From positions 2,046,001-2,110,000 of the forward strand of contig OZ251578.1 in NCBI GenBank assembly GCA_965243835.1: a stretch of DNA of 64,000 nucleotides, written 5' to 3'. This document shows, piece after piece, positions 17,347 to 26,940 of the stretch. Under the pieces are notes generated by a model, which saw nothing but the letters and a program-made list of their open reading frames with translations, ran no database searches and was not told where the DNA came from. This DNA is from G965202665 sp965243835 (GTDB lineage: Bacteria; Actinomycetota; Acidimicrobiia; Spongiisociales; Spongiisociaceae). Position numbers and translations under genes: made by a program. Positions within the stretch are counted from its first letter, which is position 1. Each line of letters starts with the position of its first letter.

Positions 17347-18222
17347 TCAAACCTTCAGGAAACGCCGCAATCCGAGCGCGCTGCCCAGGAACCCGGCCGC
17401 TCCTCCGAACAGGAGCACCAGGACCCCCCACCGCAACAGGAAATCGCCGCTGACTTGGAACTGTATGAGGCTGTCGGAGGGCAACTGGCCCAGGAACTGG
17501 TGGCCGGCCAGCACCGCCCCCACCGCCAAACCCCCGCCCAGCAGGCCTTCGATGGAACCCTCCAACAGGAACGGCACCCGGATGAACCAGTTGCCCGCCC
17601 CCACCAGTTTCATAATGGAAATCTCCTCCCGCCGGGCGTAGATGGCCATGCGGATGGTGTTGGCTATCAGCACCACCGAAGCCGACCCCAGCACCAGCAC
17701 CAGGCCCACCCCGATGGCGCTCAGCACCCCGGTCAGATTTAGCAACCGTTCGATGCCTTCGCTGACGATGCTGATCCTCCTCACCAGCGGGTCGCCCACC
17801 AAACGCAACTGCACCGCCTGGTATTGGGACAGATCGCTCAACTCCACCCTGATGGAGGCGGGCAGGTCGGTGCGGTCGACGATCTCCAGCATGCCCGGCG
17901 AACCCCGGCCGAACATCTGCGTGTACTCCTCGTAGGCGTCGTTTTTATCCACGTAGAAGACCCGCTCCACCTCCTCGAACCCCTCCACCCGCTCCAGCAT
18001 TTCGTCATGGGCCGCCGCCCCCCCGATGTCGTGCAGAAAGATGATCATATGGTTGCCCGCCTGCCACTGCAGGGTGGTGGTGCGCACCAGTTCGTTGAAC
18101 ACCAGGGCGCCGAAGGCCAAAGTGAGGGAAACGAACACCGCCACCACCGCCGCCGCCACCACCAAAACATTGCGGCGCAGGTTGGTGAAAGCCTCGCCGA
18201 TCAGATACAGGATGTTGCGCAT
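17347..18222 (-). CDS. ftsX: Cell division protein FtsX
   Basis: A 291-residue integral membrane subunit of the FtsEX complex, which couples cytosolic ATP hydrolysis to activation of cell-wall hydrolases at the division site. One N-terminal transmembrane helix (about 18-44) is followed by a large extracytoplasmic loop (about 50-165, with GMLEIVDRTDLPASIRVEL typical of FtsX), then three C-terminal helices with the coupling motif AIYARREEISIMKLVGA. It starts three bases after the ftsE stop and ends two bases before the M23 gene, forming a tight operon. Confidence 0.95.
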   Translation of the reverse strand: MRNILYLIGEAFTNLRRNVLVVAAAVVAVFVSLTLAFGALVFNELVRTTTLQWQAGNHMIIFLHDIGGAAAHDEMLERVEGFEEVERVFYVDKNDAYEEYTQMFGRGSPGMLEIVDRTDLPASIRVELSDLSQYQAVQLRLVGDPLVRRISIVSEGIERLLNLTGVLSAIGVGLVLVLGSASVVLIANTIRMAIYARREEISIMKLVGAGNWFIRVPFLLEGSIEGLLGGGLAVGAVLAGHQFLGQLPSDSLIQFQVSGDFLLRWGVLVLLFGGAAGFLGSALGLRRFLKV

Positions 18223-18225
18223 GGC

Positions 18226-18927
18226 CTAGGTTCCCGCAGGCGCCGCGCGCGACTCGTAGCCGGTTCCGATCTGATCCTGTTCAATGCGTCCCCGGTTCAG
18301 CCGCACCACCCGCTTTTGCATGGCGTCCACGATGGCGTGGTCGTGGGTGGCCATCACCACCGTGGTGCCGGTCAGGTTGATGCGGTCCAGCAGGCGCATA
18401 ATCCCCACCGAGGTGGCCGGGTCCAGGTTGCCGGTCGGCTCGTCCGCCAGCAGGATGGGAGGCCGGTTTACGAAAGCGCGGGCGATGGAAACCCGTTGTT
18501 GCTCGCCCCCCGACAGTTGCCGGGGGTAGCGGTTGGCTTTGGCGGACAGGCCCACCAGCTCCAGCACCTGCGGCACCTGACGGTTGACGATGGAACGGGG
18601 GCGGCCGATCACCTTGAGGGCGAAGGCCACGTTTTCGGCCACCGTCTTGTTGGGCAACAGTTTGAAATCCTGAAAGACGGTGCCCACCGTCCGGCGCAGA
18701 TGGGGGACCTTCCACCCGGGCAGGCGGGTGATGTCCTTGCCCGCCACCCAGATGCGGCCCTTGGTTACTTTTTCTTCGCGCAGGCACAACCGGATCAGGG
18801 TGGATTTGCCCGAGCCGGAGGGGCCGACCAGGAACACGAACTCCCCTTTGTTGATGTTCATGTCCACCTCGCGGGCGGCCACCACGCCCCCCTCGTAAAC
18901 TTTGGCGACTTTGTCCAATCGGATCAT
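18226..18927 (-). CDS. ftsE: Cell division ATP-binding protein FtsE
   Basis: A 233-residue ABC ATPase. Walker A is GPSGSGKST (residues 35-43), the signature is LSGGEQQRVSIARAF, and Walker B with catalytic Glu and D-loop is ILLADEPTGNLDP; the switch His lies in VVMATHDHAIVD. Together with FtsX it forms a type VII ABC mechanotransmitter that gates peptidoglycan hydrolases. It is 40 bases downstream of prfB and 3 bases upstream of ftsX, the conserved actinobacterial order. Confidence 0.96.
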   Translation of the reverse strand: MIRLDKVAKVYEGGVVAAREVDMNINKGEFVFLVGPSGSGKSTLIRLCLREEKVTKGRIWVAGKDITRLPGWKVPHLRRTVGTVFQDFKLLPNKTVAENVAFALKVIGRPRSIVNRQVPQVLELVGLSAKANRYPRQLSGGEQQRVSIARAFVNRPPILLADEPTGNLDPATSVGIMRLLDRINLTGTTVVMATHDHAIVDAMQKRVVRLNRGRIEQDQIGTGYESRAAPAGT

Positions 18928-18969
18928 CGGGTCCTCATAACTGCCGGCGTTTGCGCTTGCCCGGCCAGG

Positions 18970-20155
18970 TTACCGGGCGTCGGGGGCTATTCGGGGCTTT
19001 TCGTCCGCGGCGGGCGCGGCGGGACGGGACGGGTCCCGGTAGCCGCTCCGCTCCCGGTTGCGCCGGCGCCACTGCAGATAGGCGTCGGTGAAACCGGTCA
19101 GGGAGCCGTCCAAAACGGCGTCGATGTTTCCCGTCTCCCATCCGGTGCGCAGGTCTTTCACCTGCTGATAGGGGGCGAGCACGTAGGATCGTATCTGCCG
19201 CCCCCAACCGGCCTCGGTCTGCTCCCCCCGAATCTCGTCCAACTCCCGGCGGCGCTCCATCCGGGCCCGCTCTGCCAGTTTGGCTTTCAGCAGGGCGACG
19301 GCCCGGACCCGGTTCTGGAGCTGGGAGCGCTCCGCCTGGCAGGCCACCACGATCCCGGTGGGAAGATGGGTGAGGCGCACCGCCGAGTCGGTGGTGTTGA
19401 CGTGCTGGCCGCCCGCCCCTTGGGAGCGGTAGGTGTCCACCCGCACCTCCTCCATGTTCAAATCCACCTGCGCGTCTTCCACCAGCGGCACCACATCCAC
19501 CCCCGCGAAGGAGGTGTGGCGGCGGGAGTTGGCGTCGTAGGGGGAGATGCGCACCAGGCGGTGCACGCCCCGCTCCCCCTCCATCCTCCCGTAGGCGTAT
19601 TCCCCCTCCACGGTCAGGGAGGCCGACTTGATGCCCGCCTGCTCCCCCGGAGAAACTTCGTCCACCCCCACCTCGAAGCCGGACTCCTCCAGGTAACGGA
19701 CGTACATTCGCAACATCATCTCCGCCCAGTCCTGGGCGTCCACGCCCCCGGCCCCGGCGTGCACGCCGACTATGGCGGGGCGGTCGTCGTACTCCCCGAA
19801 GAACAGGGACTCCTCCTCCAGGGAGGCAATGCGCTCCCGCAACCCGGCCAGCTCCCCGGCCACTTCGGACAGGGCGGACGGGTCCTCCTCCTCCACCGCC
19901 AAGTCGGTCAGCGTCTCGGCTTCGGCCAAGGACTCCGCCAAACCGTTCACCGCCGCCACCACCCGCTCCATGCCCCCCAAGCGGCGGGTGAGCCGCTTGG
20001 CCCGGTCGGGGTCGTTCCACAGGTCGGGGGCCGAAACCCGCTCCCTCAACTGGGGGAGGGCGGCCGCCTTGGCGTCGACATCAAAGGAACCTCCGGGCGT
20101 CGGACAGGCGGGCGCGCAGGTCGTCGAGCAGGATGCGGATGTCTTTGTCGTTCAT
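18970..20155 (-). CDS. prfB: Peptide chain release factor 2, programmed +1 frameshift
   Basis: RF2 terminates at UGA and UAA. Translation starts at ATG 20155 (MNDKDIRILL), runs 24 codons to CTT, meets an in-frame TGA at 20083-20081 and continues in the +1 frame with GAT GTC GAC down to the stop at 18970, giving about 395 residues. The slip site is CTT TGA preceded by GGAGG three bases upstream, the autoregulatory arrangement of E. coli prfB. The peptidyl-transferase GGQ is present (SQGAGGQHVNTT). The stop-recognition tripeptide appears as SPY (RISPYDANSRRHTSF) where SPF is usual. ftsE-ftsX follow on the same strand. Confidence 0.95.
20080..20093 (-). promoter_or_regulatory. prfB programmed frameshift signal
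   Basis: The minus strand reads CGGAGGTTCCTTTGAT: an internal Shine-Dalgarno-like GGAGG, three spacer bases, then CTT-TGA followed by T. When RF2 is scarce the ribosome slips +1 on CTT and reads GAT; when RF2 is plentiful it terminates. This is direct sequence evidence for RF2 autoregulation. Confidence 0.92.
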
Positions 20156-20237
20156 AACCGGTAGCAGGCTAGCGCAACCCGGCGCCCGGCAATGACACTT
20201 TTCCGCCCGGCCCCCGTTCGGGAACCGGGAACCGGAT

Positions 20238-20243
20238 TAGAAT
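20238..20243 (+). promoter_or_regulatory. Candidate -10 box for a leaderless transcript
   Basis: TAGAAT ends eight bases before the ATG at 20252, and no ribosome-binding site lies between, so transcription would start almost at the start codon. The -35 region is poor. Confidence 0.35.
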
Positions 20244-20251
20244 GGGACCGC

Positions 20252-20593
20252 ATGGTTAAACAGCGGATGCGAACGCGGCGGATGCGCTCCCGGCGGGGCT
20301 GGTGGCGGGACCTGGGCCGGGAATGGCTGGCCCGGCGGCGCGGTTCCCAAAGCCTCTCCCGGGGGATTTTCACCGCTACCCGGGACATAATCGGACCCAC
20401 CGGCTGGCAGTGGAGCAGCGCCTGGAACCATCTGGAACGGGACGGGCAAGCCTATCTGCGGTCGTTCGACCCCCGCCTGCCGCCCAGCCTGTACGTCTCG
20501 CAACGGGACCGGACCCGGGCCCGGCGGCCCATCCCCCTCCCGGAACGTTGCATAGAAGACTGGAACGACGCTCCGCCCCCCGACCATCCCTGA
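20252..20593 (+). CDS. Small basic hypothetical protein
   Basis: A 113-residue protein, very rich in Arg and Trp (RMRTRRMRSRRGWWRDLGRE), with a central segment GIFTATRDIIGPTGWQWSSA that could lie at a membrane or on nucleic acid, and a Pro-rich tail. It begins at ATG 20252, eight bases after a TAGAAT hexamer, with no ribosome-binding site. An in-frame upstream extension to 20192 would cross the promoter, so I did not use it. It is divergent from prfB. No family recognised. The 54-residue coiled-coil gene 50 bases downstream may be cotranscribed. Confidence 0.5.
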   Translation: MVKQRMRTRRMRSRRGWWRDLGREWLARRRGSQSLSRGIFTATRDIIGPTGWQWSSAWNHLERDGQAYLRSFDPRLPPSLYVSQRDRTRARRPIPLPERCIEDWNDAPPPDHP

Positions 20594-20642
20594 ACCAACC
20601 TGATCCAGGCGGCGAAGCACCCAACCGGCAAAGGAGAACCAA

Positions 20643-20807
20643 ATGGCCGAACCGGACGCGACCCTCCAAGAAATTCTGGCCGTGCTACGGGATATTTCCC
20701 GCCAGCTGGACCGTATTGATACCAAGTTGCGGGACATCAGCCGCAACGCCAAGGAAACCCGCCGCAAGGTAGGGGACATCGACCACGGCATGATGTTGAT
20801 GAGATAA
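20643..20807 (+). CDS. 54-residue coiled-coil protein
   Basis: ATG 20643 has an AAAGGAGA site. The product (MAEPDATLQEILAVLRDISR, then QLDRIDTKLRDIS) shows heptad spacing of Leu/Ile throughout and should form a single coiled coil, ending DIDHGMMLMR. Nothing else is recognisable. Codon use and the ribosome-binding site argue for a true gene. It is convergent with secA (18 bases between stops) and downstream of the basic hypothetical gene. Confidence 0.55.
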   Translation: MAEPDATLQEILAVLRDISRQLDRIDTKLRDISRNAKETRRKVGDIDHGMMLMR

Positions 20808-20824
20808 GCCCCGGGTAGGTCCCG

Positions 20825-23464
<2,640 letters not shown>

Positions 23465-23526
23465 ACCCGGCTTATGTTATCGGCGCCCGGAAATTAGTTT
23501 TCACATTGCCCCGGCCGGGCGGGGGG

Positions 23527-24096
23527 TCAGCGGGGTTCGATCAATCCCAGCCGTCCGTCCCGGCGGCGGTAGAGCACGCTCTGCAACCCGGTGTCGAAGT
23601 TGAGGAAGAAAAAGAAGGAGTGCCCCAGCTCGGACATGGCCAAAGCCGCGTCCTCCGGGGTCATCGGCTTCATAACGAACTGCTTGTGCCGGACGATCTC
23701 GGGTATTTCGTCTCCGTCCGGGACGGACTCCTCCGCCGCGCCGGACCCGTCCGCCGGCGCCGGACCGCGCCGCCTGCGGTCGGTTATCCGATCCCCCAAC
23801 CGGCGCGCCTGTTTTTCGAACCGGTCGGCGGCGGCGTCGACGGCCTGCTCCCAACTGGCCCCCGCCCCCTCGGCCCGCACCGTATGCCCGGCCCAGTGGG
23901 CGGTTATCTCGGCCTGGAATCGTTCCAGAGAACGGCGCGGGTTGGACTCCTCCGCCAACTCCACATCGGCCTCGCGCAAGCCGCTGAAGTATTTCAGGCC
24001 CCGGCCCGCTTTCCGGGAGGCGTACTCCCGGATGCGGGGGTCGATGTCCAAATTGCGGCCATGCACCCGGATGGGTTGCGCGCGTCCGTCTTCCAT
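23527..24096 (-). CDS. hpf: Long-form ribosome hibernation promoting factor
   Basis: A 189-residue factor that dimerises 70S ribosomes in stationary phase. The N-terminal S30AE domain (IRVHGRNLDIDPRIREYASR, about residues 8-105) binds the 30S decoding region. A variable linker (about 108-130, Arg/Ala/Pro-rich) leads to the C-terminal dimerisation domain (EIVRHKQFVMKPMTPEDAAL, then FFFFLNFDTGLQSVLYRRRD), which is the mark of the long form. AAAGGGG precedes the ATG at 24096. It lies between comF and secA on the minus strand, the common actinobacterial comF-hpf-secA order. Confidence 0.95.
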   Translation of the reverse strand: MEDGRAQPIRVHGRNLDIDPRIREYASRKAGRGLKYFSGLREADVELAEESNPRRSLERFQAEITAHWAGHTVRAEGAGASWEQAVDAAADRFEKQARRLGDRITDRRRRGPAPADGSGAAEESVPDGDEIPEIVRHKQFVMKPMTPEDAALAMSELGHSFFFFLNFDTGLQSVLYRRRDGRLGLIEPR

Positions 24097-24136
24097 TAGG
24101 CGATCCCCTTTCCCTCGGCTTTGTCTCCCGATAACG

Positions 24137-24799
24137 CTACCCCATCCCGCCCCGGTTGCTTGACGCGGGACCGGACGGGTCGGGACTTGCGGCGGGAGGG
24201 CGGGGAGCGCGGGTCACGGTCACCGCCCCCATCGCCTGGGCGCCGCCAGCCAGGAACGCGGACTGCAACGTGGCCCCGCTGGTCAGCACATCGTCCACCA
24301 GCGCCGCCCGCTCCGGGAAGGGGGCCGCCAACCGAAACCGCGCCCCGCACCGGCTCCGGCGCCGCACCTGGCTGCGCCGCAGGGGGGAGGCGCGCAACAC
24401 TTCGGCCACCGGCAAACCGACCTCCCGCCCCAGGGCGCGCGCCAACAGGGGCCCGGGGTCGGTTCCGTAGGCGAGGCGCCGCACCGCCGGACGGGGAACC
24501 GGGACCAGGGCCGCAACGCCGGGGGGCAGCAACTCCGCCAAGTGCCCGGCCAGTTGCGCGGCCGCCGCGTCCACCCCCCGGTATTTGAGAATGTGGACCG
24601 CCCGGCGCGCCGGACCCTGGTGCCAGAAAGCGGAAGCCGTCCGCAACCCGCCGGGCAACAGGGCCGGGCCGGCGCGGCGCAGGCGCGCCCCGCACCGACG
24701 GCAGAAACCGCGCGCAACCCGTTCCGTACCGGACCGGCCCAGCCATTCTCCGCAGTTCAAACAGAACATGGGGTTCAAGGTAAAGAACGGGTGCGACAT
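24137..24799 (-). CDS. ComF family phosphoribosyltransferase-like protein
   Basis: A 220-residue protein of the ComF/GntX family, linked to DNA uptake and use. An N-terminal zinc ribbon (FCLNCGEWLG ... FCRRCGARL) is followed by a type I phosphoribosyltransferase fold: LVPVPRP near residue 112, and the PRPP loop ALVDDVLTSGATL near residue 172. The ATG at 24799 is favoured by a GGCGGGA stretch just before it; ATG 24769, starting at the first Cys, is the alternative. The tail is Pro/Arg/Ser-rich. hpf follows 40 bases downstream. The exact role in a non-model organism is unclear. Confidence 0.85.
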   Translation of the reverse strand: MSHPFFTLNPMFCLNCGEWLGRSGTERVARGFCRRCGARLRRAGPALLPGGLRTASAFWHQGPARRAVHILKYRGVDAAAAQLAGHLAELLPPGVAALVPVPRPAVRRLAYGTDPGPLLARALGREVGLPVAEVLRASPLRRSQVRRRSRCGARFRLAAPFPERAALVDDVLTSGATLQSAFLAGGAQAMGAVTVTRAPRPPAASPDPSGPASSNRGGMG

Positions 24800-24828
24800 T
24801 TTTCCCGCCGCCCCGGCCCCCGCCTCTC

Positions 24829-26190
24829 TCAGCCGCGGGACGCGGCCTGGACCGCGGCCCGCACCCGGTCCACGAGGGCCCGCAACCGCTCCCGGTCGGG
24901 GGCTTCGGCGTTGAGGCGCAACAGCGGCTCGGTGTTGCTCGCCCGCAGGTTGAACCACCCCCCGTCCGCCTCCACCGTCACCCCGTCCAGAAAATCCAGG
25001 CGCCCCTCCGGGAACGCCTCCCCCGCCGCCCGCAACGCCCGTTGCGCCTCCCCGGGGCCGGCCAGCGGCAGGTTGATCTCCCCGGAAGCGGCGTACCTCT
25101 CGCAACGCTCCCGCAACCGGGACAACGGCTCCCCCGACCCGGTCAGGACGGCCATCAAAACCAGCATGGCCAGCATCCCGCTGTCCGCTCCGTAGTTGTC
25201 CCGGAAGTAGTAGTGGCCGGAATGTTCCCCCCCGAACACCGCCCCGGTGCGCGCCATCACCTGCTTGATGAAGGAATGCCCCACCCGGGTGCGGACGGGA
25301 TGGCCTCCCCGCTCCCGGATAATTTCGGGAACCGCCCGGGAGCAGATCAGGTTGTGCACGATGCGCGCCCCCGGCTCCCGGCTCAGAAACCAGGAACCGA
25401 TAATGGAAGTAGCGGCGCTCCCGGACAGGACCGTCCCGCCCTCGTCTACGAACACCGCCCGGTCGGCGTCCCCGTCGAAGGCCACCCCCAAATCAGCCTC
25501 CTCCGCCCGCACCTTGGCGATCAGGTCGGCCAGGTTCTCCGGGACGAGCGGGTCCGCGGGGTGGTTGGGAAAAGCCGGGTCCGGTTCCAGGTACAAGCCG
25601 GACAAGCGGGCGGGCAAACGGTCGAACAGGCGCTCCGCCGCCACCCCCGCCATCCCGTTGCCGCCGTCCACCGCCGTCCGCAACGGACCGATCCGGGAAG
25701 GGTCCACCAAGCGGAGCAGGTGCTCCAGGTAGTCCGGGAGCGGGTCGTAGGAGCGCACCGTCCCCTTCTCCCCGGCCCGGGGCGGAGGGGACCCGGCGGC
25801 CAACTTTTGTATGTCCGGCAATCCGGTTTCCTCCCCGATGGGGGCCGCCCCCCGGCGGCACAACTTTATTCCGTTGTATTGCGCCGGATTGTGGGAGGCG
25901 GTGATCATCGCCCCCGGAACGTCCATGCGGCCCGAACAGAAATAGACCACGTCGGTGGGAACCCGCCCCAGGTCCGTCACCTGCGCCCCCTGCTCGTTCA
26001 TCCCGGCCGTAAAAGCGGCGGCCAACCCGTCCGAGGACTCCCGGAAATCCCGCCCCACCGCCGCCCGCTCCGCCCCGGTGAAGGAAGCGAAGGCCCGCCC
26101 CACCGCCAGGGCCGCCTCCTCGTCCAGGTCGCCGTTGTCGACCCGCCCCCGGATGTCGTAGGCTTTGAAGATGACGTCCAAGCGACCCAC
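24829..26190 (-). CDS. manB: Phosphomannomutase/phosphoglucomutase
   Basis: A 453-residue alpha-D-phosphohexomutase that converts mannose-6-phosphate to mannose-1-phosphate for GDP-mannose and envelope glycans. All four active-site loops are visible: the phosphoserine loop ITASHNPAQYNGIK, the Mg-binding DGDADR, the sugar-binding GEHSGHYYF and the phosphate-binding RASNTEPLLRLN. I place the start at GTG 26190 behind GGAAGGG; TTG 26181 is the alternative. It is divergent from the glycosyltransferase at 26251, leaving a 60-base shared promoter region. In Mycobacterium manB also neighbours a DUF3499 gene and the fbiA/fbiB genes, as here. Confidence 0.93.
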   Translation of the reverse strand: MGRLDVIFKAYDIRGRVDNGDLDEEAALAVGRAFASFTGAERAAVGRDFRESSDGLAAAFTAGMNEQGAQVTDLGRVPTDVVYFCSGRMDVPGAMITASHNPAQYNGIKLCRRGAAPIGEETGLPDIQKLAAGSPPPRAGEKGTVRSYDPLPDYLEHLLRLVDPSRIGPLRTAVDGGNGMAGVAAERLFDRLPARLSGLYLEPDPAFPNHPADPLVPENLADLIAKVRAEEADLGVAFDGDADRAVFVDEGGTVLSGSAATSIIGSWFLSREPGARIVHNLICSRAVPEIIRERGGHPVRTRVGHSFIKQVMARTGAVFGGEHSGHYYFRDNYGADSGMLAMLVLMAVLTGSGEPLSRLRERCERYAASGEINLPLAGPGEAQRALRAAGEAFPEGRLDFLDGVTVEADGGWFNLRASNTEPLLRLNAEAPDRERLRALVDRVRAAVQAASRG

Positions 26191-26250
26191 ACGCCCTTCC
26201 TTTCCGGTTCGGGGACGGCCCGTCCGGCGAACCCTACACTCCCCCTCTGC

Positions 26251-26940
26251 ATGACAACCCCGCTGACCATCGTCGTCCCGGTCCGCAACGAAGGCCCTTT
26301 TCTGGAACCGGCCTTGGGGCAGATATCCGGGGAGGTGCGGTCGGCCTGCTCCGACTATCGGATAATCCTGGTGGAAAACGGCTCGGATGACGACACCGGC
26401 CGGCAGGCGACCGCCTTGGCCGCCGATGATCCCCGACTCCGGGTCCTGCGACTGGCCGCCCCCGGCTACGGGGCAGCGGTGCGCCGGGGGATGGAGGAGG
26501 CGGCGGCCTCCGGCGGGGAGTGGATAATCCTGTTCCATCTGGACTTGTTCTCGGGGGAGTTCGTCAACCGGGTGTTGGCGAGCGAGGCCGATTTGGTTAC
26601 CTGCTCCCCCTCCCGGCCGGGCCGCTCCCGCCGGAGCCGCTGGGCCGCGGCCGTCCGGGACCGGGCGGCGCGGCGGTTAACCGGAACCGGGCGGGGCGTT
26701 TTCCGCGGCGTGGCGGCCCTGCGCGTCCCGGCAGCGGAAACGCTGCTCGGGAATACGGAACGGAGCGACGACCTGTTCCCTACGGAACTGTTGATGCGGG
26801 CCGAGTTGTCCGGTCTGCGGATGGAGGAGGTCCCCGTGGCGCTGGAGGAGCTACGGCCCCCCCGACGTTCGCTCCGCCTCCTGCGGGGCTTGTTCAGCCT
26901 GCGCCGTTCCCTCCGGCGCCGCCCGCCCCCCGCCGTTTAG
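26251..26940 (+). CDS. Family 2 glycosyltransferase, short form
   Basis: A 229-residue GT-A enzyme. ATG 26251 opens LTIVVPVRNEGPFLEPAL, the nucleotide-sugar site, followed by ILVENGSDDDTGRQA and the D-x-D-like region FHLDLFSGEFV near residue 95. No transmembrane segment is present, so it probably acts on a lipid-linked or soluble acceptor at the cytosolic face. A TACACT hexamer ends ten bases before the ATG and there is no ribosome-binding site, suggesting a short or absent leader. Its last 90 bases overlap the 3' end of the convergent membrane protein gene. The substrate is unknown; being divergent from manB suggests mannose transfer (inference). Confidence 0.8.
   Translation: MTTPLTIVVPVRNEGPFLEPALGQISGEVRSACSDYRIILVENGSDDDTGRQATALAADDPRLRVLRLAAPGYGAAVRRGMEEAAASGGEWIILFHLDLFSGEFVNRVLASEADLVTCSPSRPGRSRRSRWAAAVRDRAARRLTGTGRGVFRGVAALRVPAAETLLGNTERSDDLFPTELLMRAELSGLRMEEVPVALEELRPPRRSLRLLRGLFSLRRSLRRRPPPAV

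Noticed and set aside
20081..20083. In-frame stop near the start of prfB suggested a pseudogene
   Set aside because: It is the conserved programmed frameshift with its Shine-Dalgarno-like element.
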